DNA of 64,000 nt. Origin: an uncultured Coriobacteriaceae bacterium. Its GTDB lineage: Bacteria; Actinomycetota; Coriobacteriia; Coriobacteriales; UMGS124. Position 1 is the first letter of the stretch. Every line of letters starts with the position of its first letter. Of the stretch, positions 53,166-60,807 are shown in pieces. The notes under the pieces are model-generated. The model did not search any database, was not told where the DNA came from, and saw only the letters and a list, made by a program, of their open reading frames with translations. The translations under genes and the position numbers were made by a program. Where the stretch lies: NCBI GenBank assembly GCA_900539345.1, contig UQBS01000008.1, positions 1-64,000 on the forward strand. The letters are read 5' to 3'.

Positions 53166-53621
53166 TTAGATAGAGGTGACGGGGGCACCTTCGTCAGATG
53201 GGTGAAAGTCGTTGACAAGCGCGGCAAGCGGGGTGCATGCAATCTCGATGGTGCCCGATGCGTTGCGGCGAGCGGCGAGCTTGCCATTGGCGACCATGGC
53301 GTTCACGCGATACACGCTTATGCCAAGCATTTCGGCGGCCTCTGCGGCCGTAGTAAAACCCGCGTCGTCGTTGGTCACCTCGACGGCAATGCGGGCCACG
53401 CCGAAGGTGATGGGGGGCGCCCACTCGAGACGTTCTTTGGCCTGGTCAAGCGTGGGCCGGGTGAAGGGCTCAATGCGAGGATAGTGGGCCTCAAAGACGT
53501 CTGGGGCCAATTGCAGCACGTAGCCGCCCGGAACTGCGGTTCCGTTGATGAGAATGTCCCATCGGGGCATTCCCGTGGTCTCATCGACGCTTTCAATCCA
53601 GCTGCGCACTTGATGCGACAT
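53166..53621 (-). CDS. Small HTH protein of unknown function (module copy 2)
   Basis: 151 residues from MSHQVRSWIESVDETTGMPR, with AGGGAGG upstream; a longer frame has no ribosome site. It has the same two-part layout as copy 1: an N-terminal beta-rich domain (WDILINGTAVPGGYVLQLAP), then the HTH (AAEMLGISVYRVNAMVANGK). It is intact although its downstream U32 partner is broken. That argues it works with the reductase or alone, not only through the U32 protein. Confidence 0.75.
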   Translation of the reverse strand: MSHQVRSWIESVDETTGMPRWDILINGTAVPGGYVLQLAPDVFEAHYPRIEPFTRPTLDQAKERLEWAPPITFGVARIAVEVTNDDAGFTTAAEAAEMLGISVYRVNAMVANGKLAARRNASGTIEIACTPLAALVNDFHPSDEGAPVTSI

Positions 53622-53642
53622 GGGACCTCCCTTTGCCATGGA

Positions 53643-53679
53643 AAAGGCCCGGCGGCTCCCGTTGGGAAAGCCGCCGGGC
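53643..53679 (-). terminator. Intrinsic (partial) terminator between reductase and HTH gene (copy 2)
   Basis: GCCCGGCGGCT pairs with AGCCGCCGGGC, followed on the minus strand by CTTTTCC. Matches the hairpin at 48822 in copy 1. Confidence 0.7.
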
Positions 53680-53755
53680 AAAGCGGTTTCACGCAGATGC
53701 GTGCAGTGCGGAACATCGAATTTCGCGGGTGGTGACACCGGCAGCGTGCCTGTCG

Positions 53756-55393
53756 TTACTCCCAGGAATCGAGGTGAGATGCCTCGCGGCCGGCGATGCG
53801 GCCTACGCACCAGTTCTCCGACAGGTTCCCTCCGGTGATGGCATAGGTGTGGCCTGCCATGTTGCCGAACGATCCGGCGGAGTATAGGCGTCCGATGGGC
53901 GTGCCGTCGGGGTCGAGCACCTGCGCCTTCTCGTTGCGGCGTGCCCCGCCGATGGTGTTGCAGACACCGGGGTACAGCGCGATGGCATAGAAGGGCCCCG
54001 TCTCAATCGGGGCGAGCTCGGCGCGTCCGAAATCCTCGTCCGTGCCCTTCTCGCACAGTTCGTTCCAGCGGTCGATGGAAGCCTGCAGCTTGTCAAGCTC
54101 CATGTAGTCGGGGTCCCAGGCGTGAATCGCCTCAACGAGCTCTTCCAACGTTTCGCCGGTCTTGACCCAGCCGCGTTCCAGCTCCCACTGGTTGTCAACT
54201 GACCATCCAGCCCAGCCGCCTAGCTCGGGGTCTAGCCCCGGCGTGGTGTATCCGATGCCGGTGCCGCCTGCCTCCTTGCTGGCACCGCCAACCGCCGCGC
54301 CCAGGCTACCGGCCTTGAAGGCGGTGTCATCGAAGATGAGCCATGAGGGGATGCGGTCAAAGTCGCAGATCTCCTCGTCAAAGTTTGCATAGGGCTTCCA
54401 GCCGCCGTGCGGCATAAAGGTGTCCTCATTTTGCCAACGGTCCCCGCGGCGGCTCACCTTGATGAAGTTGGGTGCGGGCACGGCAACGGACACGCCGCCG
54501 GGGACGATGTCGGGGTCGTCAAACCAGGCATTTTCGCCTCCGCATACCTGCTGCATGTGCCATAGGTCGGCTCCGACCTTCTGTGCCATGCCAATGCCGT
54601 CGCCCGTGTTGTACTTCCAGCCGTAGAAGCCCTTCATGGGATAGCACTTGAGGTACTTTGCCTGCAGGTCGTAGTTGAACTCAAAGCCGCCCGTGCACAG
54701 GCACACGCCCTTGCGAGCCTTCACGGCCTTGGGGGTCTCGTCTTCCCCGATAAGGGTGTAGCAGCCCAGGATCTCCTTGGTGATGGGGTCCTGGATGAGC
54801 TCCTCGTCATGGCAGTCGAACAGGATCTCGATGCCGCGGTCCTTGACGTGCTGGTCGAGCACCTCGAACGTGGCCACGCCCCAACCGCTGCCCCAGCCGA
54901 TGTACATCTGGTCAAAGCCGCTAAAAAAGTCATATTCGGCCGTTGGGGTGTCACCGAGCGTGTAGGCAATGCCGTACTGATCGGCATAGTCGGGGTTCTT
55001 GACGGCCTCCTCGGCCCAGGCCTGGCAGACCTCGATCGGCGTCTGGCCGTGGAAGGCCTCGAAGGCATACTGGGCGGCGGCGTCGGCGTCATGCGGCGCG
55101 GTCCATCCTCCCATGCAGATCGAGGAGTTCCCGCCCCCGCGGAACGGCGACTTCTCAAGGAACAGTACCTCTGCGTTGCCCTCGTCATGAGCAATGAGGC
55201 CTGCCCACATGCCCGCTCCGCCGTAACCGATGACCAGAACGTCGGTCTCATAATCCCAGGATGCGGGCAGCCAAGGCTTGTTGCTGTTGGCCGCCTCGTC
55301 GGCATGTGCCGTGGTTGCGGCGATTCCTGTGGCGGCGACTCCTGCTGCGCCTGCCACGAAACCCCTGCGCGAGATGCCGGTTGTGCCTTCCAT
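53756..55393 (-). CDS. Tat-exported FAD reductase (module copy 2)
   Basis: 545 residues from MEGTTGISRRGFVAGAAGVA, with AAGGAGG upstream. It has the same length and motifs as copy 1: VLVIGYGGAGMWAGLIAHDE, SPFRGGGNSSICMGGWTAP, YPGVCNTIGGARRNEKAQVL and AITGGNLSENWCVGRIAGRE. Substitutions cluster outside 54600-54865, where DNA is nearly identical to copy 1. Differences in the MGGWTAP and NFIKVSRRGDRWQNEDTF regions could alter substrate preference. Its divergent regulator is interrupted by an IS element, so control may be lost. Confidence 0.9.
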   Translation of the reverse strand: MEGTTGISRRGFVAGAAGVAATGIAATTAHADEAANSNKPWLPASWDYETDVLVIGYGGAGMWAGLIAHDEGNAEVLFLEKSPFRGGGNSSICMGGWTAPHDADAAAQYAFEAFHGQTPIEVCQAWAEEAVKNPDYADQYGIAYTLGDTPTAEYDFFSGFDQMYIGWGSGWGVATFEVLDQHVKDRGIEILFDCHDEELIQDPITKEILGCYTLIGEDETPKAVKARKGVCLCTGGFEFNYDLQAKYLKCYPMKGFYGWKYNTGDGIGMAQKVGADLWHMQQVCGGENAWFDDPDIVPGGVSVAVPAPNFIKVSRRGDRWQNEDTFMPHGGWKPYANFDEEICDFDRIPSWLIFDDTAFKAGSLGAAVGGASKEAGGTGIGYTTPGLDPELGGWAGWSVDNQWELERGWVKTGETLEELVEAIHAWDPDYMELDKLQASIDRWNELCEKGTDEDFGRAELAPIETGPFYAIALYPGVCNTIGGARRNEKAQVLDPDGTPIGRLYSAGSFGNMAGHTYAITGGNLSENWCVGRIAGREASHLDSWE

Positions 55394-55474
55394 GCTTTCC
55401 TCCTTGTGTGTCTAGCACTTTCGCCCCGGGGGGCGCTGTCGGTTCATCATGGTGGCCGATTGTCTTTCCGAGGG

Positions 55475-55554
55475 CATCTCATGAGTTTGATGATGTATAG
55501 AGGAGCTGGTAGAATGCCTCTTATTGAGAACAATCCTCGGATTCATATGAGATG
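55475..55554. promoter_or_regulatory. Conserved inverted repeat upstream of reductase copy 2
   Basis: CATCTCAT (55475-55482) and ATGAGATG (55547-55554) are complementary, 64 bases apart. Parts of this region are conserved upstream of copy 1 as well (GGCATCTCA, then a TTGATGAT block, near 50655). Conservation between diverged copies suggests binding sites for the LuxR-type regulators. Confidence 0.45.
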
Positions 55555-55740
55555 ATTGCGAGATGCTTGGCGTTTTGTTTGAGGTTCGGCCGCGCCGCCG
55601 ATGCGAGTTTTGAATCATGCAATCGACCCTGCCCGAGTAAAAAGCACAGGGAAGAGTGCATAATGGCACAGGAATACGGTGGCTTGCGGTGGGGGTGCGC
55701 TGTCCGTGTTGGTCGAAGCGATGATTATCGGCGAGGTGCC

Positions 55741-56189
55741 ATGGGGACGCTGGTCAACAGAGTTCATGCTGCAAGCGCAGTGCTGCTCGGCGCGGCGGGA
55801 ATAGCGCTGGCGCAGAGCTGGCTGCCGCTTATTGGTTTGGTTGCGGACGGTTATCGGGGAGGCGACGACCTTGGGACGTTTGCCGGGCCCATGTGGTTCG
55901 GCACGGCGGCCGGCTTGCTTGGGGCATATGCGGGATGGTTTGTCTTGGTTGGCCGTGCCGGGAGGTCATGCGAGAAGCGGGAGGCCTCACATGAGCGCCC
56001 CGCAGGCTTGGCGCTCGCCTGCGTGCTCGTTGGTTGCATGGCGCTTGCCGCCACGCGCGGCGCGGGAACGTGGACGGGTCCGCTCACGTTTGTCTGGCAG
56101 GTCGCCGTGTTTGCCGGGAGCTTCATTACTGCGTTCGGCGGAGGGGCGCTTACGTGTGTCTGGGTCGGCCGATGCCATGCGGTAGGGGG
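55741..56189 (+). pseudogene. 5' part of a membrane LuxR-family regulator split by an IS (module copy 2)
   Basis: ATGGGGACGCTGG behind GGCGAGG starts a protein that follows copy 1 from MGTLVNRVHAASAVLLGAAG to GGGALTCVWVG and then runs into the IS110 element. The 3' part resumes at 57847 in the same frame. This half encodes the first third of the membrane domain and would give a non-functional fragment. Confidence 0.85.
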
Positions 56190-56335
56190 TGTTCCCATAG
56201 CAATGTCAAGGACCCCTTCGAATAAAAGAGGGCGACCTTTGCATGATCCGATGGACGGGCCGAGGCCATGCGGCAGCCACCCCGCCGCACCTCGCCGCGG
56301 GGCCATCGTTCCGCCGCGCTGTTCTCATGCCCGCC

Positions 56336-57553
56336 CTACCTGGGCTCGTAGGGCCTCACGTCGCGCATGACCGCGTAGATCACCTTCAACCTCTTGCGGG
56401 CCGTCGCCTTCAGCGCCGCGGTGTGCCTCATGCCCCTCGACCGGCAGGCCCTGTAGTACCTCCCGAACTCGTTGTCGGACCTGACCAGGGAGAGGCACGT
56501 GAAGATGAGCAGGTTCTTGAGGCAGCGGTTGCCCTCGGGCGAGGGGGACGTCGAGTTTATCGTCGCGCCCGACCGGGTGTCGCGCGGCGTCAGCCCGCAG
56601 TAGCTCGCGAGCTTGTCGTTGCCGGCGAACGCGCCGACCTGCACGGCCGCGACGAGCTGGGCGGCAGTGGAGCGCCCGACGCCCGGCACGGTGAGGAGGC
56701 ACCGGTAGGTCTCGTCGCCCTCGACCTCCTTCGCCACCAGGTCGGAGAGCTCGTCGACGTCGGCCTCGATCGCGCGGAGCCTCCTGGCCGGCATCGGTAT
56801 GGTGCGCGCCTCGCTGCGCACCTGCTCCTCGGTGGGCCTCGTCGCCCGCGACAGGCTCTCCCAGAGCCCGGCGAGCTCCTCCTCGCCGGCGCCCCTCGCG
56901 ACCCTCGCGAGCCTGCCCTTGCCCGCGTCGAGCACCTGCCAGGGGCCGCCCAGCCTCTCCAGCACGTCGAGCTGCCAGGGGCGGGAGAAGTCGACCAGCC
57001 TTTCGAAGGCCGCGTTGGACTCCACGAGCGCCGCCCTTATGCGGTTCTTCACCTGTGTGGACTGTTTCACCGAGAAGGCCAGCTGCGACCTCAGGCGCCT
57101 TGCCCCCTCAAGGCCGTCGTCCTCCCTCGGCACCGGCAGCAGCGACTGCGGCATGCCGGCCGCGGCGGCCGCGATCACCTCGGCGTCCTTGGCGTCGTTC
57201 TTGGCGACCCCGGGGAAGAGCTCGCGCGCCTTCTTCTCCCTCTTGCCCGTGATGTAGGCGACGTCGCACCCGGCGGCCAGGGCGCGCCTCACCACGACCG
57301 TGCCGATGTTGCGGCGCTGGTCGACGACCACCAGGCACGCCCCCGGCTCGCACCCGGCGGTCTCGAGGGCCCGCGCGACGAAGGCGTCGACGGCGGCCTC
57401 GTCGTTGTCGACCCTGAGGGCGAGGACCCTGCGCCCCGAGCCGGTCCTGGCGTGGGCCGCATGGAAGCGCTTGCCGACGTCGAAGCCGACGAAGAGCCTG
57501 TAGCGGGGGTACTCGGTCCCTGCCTCGAGGCAGGCCTGCGGGGTCATGAACAT
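56336..57553 (-). CDS. IS110-family transposase
   Basis: 405 residues; ATG with GGAAGGA upstream. The N-terminal RuvC-like DEDD domain shows FVGFDVGKRFHAAHARTGSG and KNDAKDAEVIAAAAAG (first and last acidic residues). The second acidic position reads VVVDQRRNIG, Asp instead of the usual Glu. A coiled linker follows. The C-terminal Transposase_20 domain has LLTVPGVGRSTAAQLVAAVQ and ASYCGLTPRDTRSGATINST, where a serine is the nucleophile in this family. The frame is complete and probably active. Its substrate choice would be set by the element's non-coding RNA. Confidence 0.95.
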   Translation of the reverse strand: MFMTPQACLEAGTEYPRYRLFVGFDVGKRFHAAHARTGSGRRVLALRVDNDEAAVDAFVARALETAGCEPGACLVVVDQRRNIGTVVVRRALAAGCDVAYITGKREKKARELFPGVAKNDAKDAEVIAAAAAGMPQSLLPVPREDDGLEGARRLRSQLAFSVKQSTQVKNRIRAALVESNAAFERLVDFSRPWQLDVLERLGGPWQVLDAGKGRLARVARGAGEEELAGLWESLSRATRPTEEQVRSEARTIPMPARRLRAIEADVDELSDLVAKEVEGDETYRCLLTVPGVGRSTAAQLVAAVQVGAFAGNDKLASYCGLTPRDTRSGATINSTSPSPEGNRCLKNLLIFTCLSLVRSDNEFGRYYRACRSRGMRHTAALKATARKRLKVIYAVMRDVRPYEPR

Positions 57554-57559
57554 GGTGGT

Positions 57560-57846
57560 ATCCTTCCAAGCGTGTCCGCAAACGCACCCGGCCGAGACGC
57601 CCGCCCAGCAACACCCACATCACCAGCCGCGGCGGGTCTGGAAGCTTCGCCCGGCATGTTCCCATCGGTCGTCTTAGGCGGACATGCCGCCCGCGCCGGC
57701 AACACCCCCGAGGCCTTCGGAAGAGGCAGGGCAAAAGGGCCGTGCGCGGGCGGCCGGTCGGGTCGCCCAAAGGGCCTCCCAAACATACATCTCTTCGTCA
57801 AGAAATGAATAGGGACAGGCCCTCAGGAGCCTGTCCCAACTGTAAT
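57560..57846 (-). ncRNA. Presumed bridge-RNA region of the IS110 element
   Basis: The 290 bases upstream of the transposase are non-coding and G/C-rich. They contain a 9-bp stem GGGACAGGC/GCCTGTCCC at 57812-57837, right at the element end, and GGCATGT/ACATGCC near 57653-57687. In IS110 elements with a long non-coding end on this side, that end is transcribed into the bridge RNA that pairs with donor and target. The exact RNA ends and guide loops cannot be fixed by eye. Confidence 0.5.
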
Positions 57847-58917
57847 GGGGCGCAAGAAGGTGCCCTGTCGAGTATTGGGGACACGGTGATTGGCGGACTC
57901 GCGTTTTCATTTGTGCTCACGGCTCAATGCACGCTTTCGGCCTTTTTGGGTTCGAGTGTGTGGACGCCGTGCGTTACGGGCGTGTTCTCGGTGGCTTCAT
58001 ATATGATGCTGTCTACGACGCCGGGCATTGATTGCGCGGGAGAGCAAGCGCCTGCCGTCCGAATTGTTTGGCGCCCCCTTCTCGCGGGCGCATTGCTGGG
58101 TTTTACCGTGATGCTCATGCTGGGTCAATTTTTAGGTTGCGGGCATGGCAAGGCTAACCCCAACACCTGGATGTTCGGGTTTTTCGGCGTTGCCTTTGCA
58201 GCCATTGCCCAGATTGCGGTGCGAAGACTGCGCGGTACCTGGGATCCCTTCGTGGCTTGCTGGCCCGTCGCATCCCTGATCGTTGTCGCCTTTTATCCTA
58301 TGAATGCGGGAAGCGATTTTTCGCTCAAGTTCGCCGTTGCGGTTACGACGTTTGCATTGTGGTCGGCAGCGGCGGTCCTTCCGTCCACATTGTCCGCTTT
58401 CGCCCTTAAGGACGGGTCTCGTCCAGCCGCATGTTGCCTGGCATTCTCAATCGGACTTGTCGCGGCCGGCGCCGCGGGCGGACCTTTGGGTTATTTCGCG
58501 GCCATGACGTCTTTTGAAGACAAATTCGTGCTCGTTTCGGCGGTATGCTCCATGGTTTTGGGATTCGTGGCGCTTACGCTCGTGCTTAACCGCCCCCTGC
58601 GTTTCAGCCGCGACGAGGTCGAAGCGGCGCCTGATGCCCCGGGTGCCTTCTTGGGCAAAACCGAAGCGCCGGCTACGCAGGTGCTCGATGGGAGCGATGG
58701 CCTGGCCCATGCATGCACTCTCATAGCGAGCGAATGCGGGCTTACTCCGCGCGAGTGCGATGTGTTCGCCGTGCTCGCCCGGGGTTACGATGTTGCGCGT
58801 GTGCAGGAGGAACTCAGCATTTCCGAGGGAACGGCATTGACGCACAAGCGCCATATTTATCAAAAACTTGGCGTTCATACCCGTGCCGAACTGCTTGATC
58901 GGGTGAGGGAGAAATGA
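57847..58917 (+). pseudogene. 3' part of the split membrane LuxR-family regulator (module copy 2)
   Basis: It resumes the regulator at GAQEGALSSIGDTVIGGLAF, aligning with the intact copy, and runs to the HTH (LTPRECDVFAVLARGYDVAR, then SISEGTALTHKRHIYQKLGV). It shows no internal stop or frameshift, so the insertion is recent. A frame open from within the element (57742) could in principle produce a truncated regulator with the DNA-binding part. Confidence 0.85.
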
Positions 58918-58962
58918 TGGCCGTTGAGTCTCGCCCATGCGTCGAGCAGGCCAAAAAGCAGG

Positions 58963-59062
58963 CTATACCGCCCCCCCGCCCGCCTGCTTCTCGTCGGGCA
59001 GCTCCATGAACTCGCGCTGGGAGTGCACGCCGCACTTGGTGTAGATGCTGAGGGCGTGGGTA
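58963..59062 (-). pseudogene. C-terminal HTH fragment of another LuxR-type regulator
   Basis: The minus strand reads NTHALSIYTKCGVHSQREFM, then ELPDEKQAGGGAV and a stop. This is the last helix and tail of a LuxR HTH. Nothing upstream belongs to it; it directly follows the stop of the complete gene at 59086. A leftover of an earlier recombination. Confidence 0.7.
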
Positions 59063-59085
59063 TTGCTGGCGATACGCGGATGACC

Positions 59086-60573
59086 CTATTTTCTTCCTTC
59101 TGCCAGGTCGATGAGCTCGGCCTTGCTGTGGATGTCGAGCTTGCGATAGATGCCTTTGGCGTAGTATCGGGCGGTGTTTAAGGACACGCCAAGGCGCTCT
59201 CCCACTTGGGGCAAGGTGTATCCGCGTAGCAACAGGTTGACGACTTGTTGCTCGCGAGCTGAAAGGTCGTAGGGGTCAAGCCATGAAAGGTCGCTATCAG
59301 TGCCACTGGTTGCCACGCCGTCGCTTCCGCAGCTCGCTAATTCCGCTGGCATGTCGGTTGAAGCCGCATCCCCGCCAGTGTCCCTGCTGCTGGATTTCCC
59401 TCCCCAAATCTTCCTGCCCAAAAGCATGACCGTGTACACGATGAGTACGGCTGCCATGGCGAAACTGAGCGCGACCGCTACGGCATCATCGGCTCTGTCA
59501 AGGTGGATTCCGAGAAGAGTCAGAATGTTTGAAATAATGTCGGTTCGCATGTACAGCGTTGTTCCCACGCCAAAGGCGATAAGACGCGGCAGATGCTGTC
59601 GATAACAGGTGCCTGCCACGAAAACCCAGGCAAACAGCATGATGCAGTCTTGAGTTGCCTGCATGAAGCTCAACGATGCGATGGGATTTACAAAGGAAAA
59701 AGACGAGAAGCCAAGCAAGCCAAAGAAAACCGTGCATGAATAAAGCGGCCAGAGTTGGTCGGGGTCATCTCGGCGAAGAGCGAATACCCAAGTACAGAAA
59801 ACACAGGCAAGGACGAGGAACGCGAGTACTCGGAAGGCGTTGACAGCGTAGGTGGACGTGCCGCCGCTCATCGGAGCAACCAGAAGATCACTTATGGAGC
59901 AGACGACGCAGCAAGCGAGCAACATTATTGCCGGGCCCCAATCGATGTTGCGAAGGGCATCCTTTTGTCTGTACGCGCGCGGTATGGTGCTGTCGGCGTT
60001 CATGTTGGTATGCGTGACTATGGTATCCGCGGGTCGGGGTGCGACACAGAGCAGCAGCCCGGCCAGGAGCGGTGAGATGATGGTAACAAGGTCGCTCAGA
60101 GCCGCCCCTGACCCTTGCAGGCCAAAAGAGACAGCGCCGTATAACACAAAAGCAAGAGACACGTAAACAGCAGTCTTGCGAGGTTCGAGGTCGCATGTGT
60201 AGGCGCCCCATCCCATTATGAGCACGGCAGAGCATGCACCATGAAAGAGACGGGCTCCAGTAAAAAGCGCGGAGGTTGGGTCGGCGCACGCCAAACACAT
60301 TGCTGCCCCGGTTGTCATTCCAAGAGTTGCGCAGGCAATGCCTGCCAGTTGTGTTTTGCGCGAGATTGCCCAACGTGCGGAAACAAGCATTATGGCAAGA
60401 ATGCCAAGGAGCTGTGCCAGGCGCGAGATGGAAAAGGCCTCGGGCGTGTAGTCGATGTAGGAACTGCCGAACACCGACCATGCCGAGACGCGGAACGCGC
60501 AGATTCCCAGTATCGGCATTATGGAAAAGCCACCTAACATGCCGGTGCCCTGTGTGCTTGCCTGCCGTTTCAC
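59086..60573 (-). CDS. Membrane-bound LuxR-family regulator
   Basis: 495 residues from a GTG start (AAAGGGGG upstream). About twelve hydrophobic segments lie at residues 12-385, with a soluble loop near 190-210. The HTH is at 433-492 (LSAREQQVVNLLLRGYTLPQ, then GVSLNTARYYAKGIYRKLDI). It lacks the tandem relationship seen for the 50931 and 55741 copies. It is divergent from the OYE-like reductase at 60808, its likely target. Confidence 0.9.
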   Translation of the reverse strand: MKRQASTQGTGMLGGFSIMPILGICAFRVSAWSVFGSSYIDYTPEAFSISRLAQLLGILAIMLVSARWAISRKTQLAGIACATLGMTTGAAMCLACADPTSALFTGARLFHGACSAVLIMGWGAYTCDLEPRKTAVYVSLAFVLYGAVSFGLQGSGAALSDLVTIISPLLAGLLLCVAPRPADTIVTHTNMNADSTIPRAYRQKDALRNIDWGPAIMLLACCVVCSISDLLVAPMSGGTSTYAVNAFRVLAFLVLACVFCTWVFALRRDDPDQLWPLYSCTVFFGLLGFSSFSFVNPIASLSFMQATQDCIMLFAWVFVAGTCYRQHLPRLIAFGVGTTLYMRTDIISNILTLLGIHLDRADDAVAVALSFAMAAVLIVYTVMLLGRKIWGGKSSSRDTGGDAASTDMPAELASCGSDGVATSGTDSDLSWLDPYDLSAREQQVVNLLLRGYTLPQVGERLGVSLNTARYYAKGIYRKLDIHSKAELIDLAEGRK

Positions 60574-60645
60574 TTCCCGTCCCCCTTTGTCAGAACGTCA
60601 TGGTAGCACAGGCCAGGAAATGAGGAGGCGACTGTATTTCCCAGC

Positions 60646-60666
60646 TATTCCCCATTTGATGTGGGG
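60646..60666. promoter_or_regulatory. CCCCA...TGGGG inverted-repeat operator candidate
   Basis: CCCCA and TGGGG flank a seven-base spacer between the divergent regulator (59086-60573) and reductase (60808). It resembles the perfect palindrome at 22232, although the spacers differ. Confidence 0.35.
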
Positions 60667-60807
60667 GCACCAAAACCTAATCGGACAAGTGACTACATCG
60701 AAGATGTGGGCATGCTCATGGTCCTTGAATTAGGCTGCAAGCCAGTTGCAGGTTGGCGGGCAGCTTATTGGGGACTGCCCTGCGCCTGCTGGAGAAGGAG
60801 GCATTAT

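Larger units (their letters stand above)
56190..57846 (-). mobile_element. Complete IS110-family insertion sequence
   Basis: The element interrupts a LuxR-type gene. Comparison with the intact copy at 50931 places its ends within a few bases: GGGGG at 56185-56189 on one side and GGGG at 57847-57850 on the other are the only repeats. It has no long terminal repeats, as is usual for this family. One transposase gene (minus strand) is flanked by about 145 bases at its 3' side and 290 bases at its 5' side. Removing 1662 bases would restore the host frame. Confidence 0.9.
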
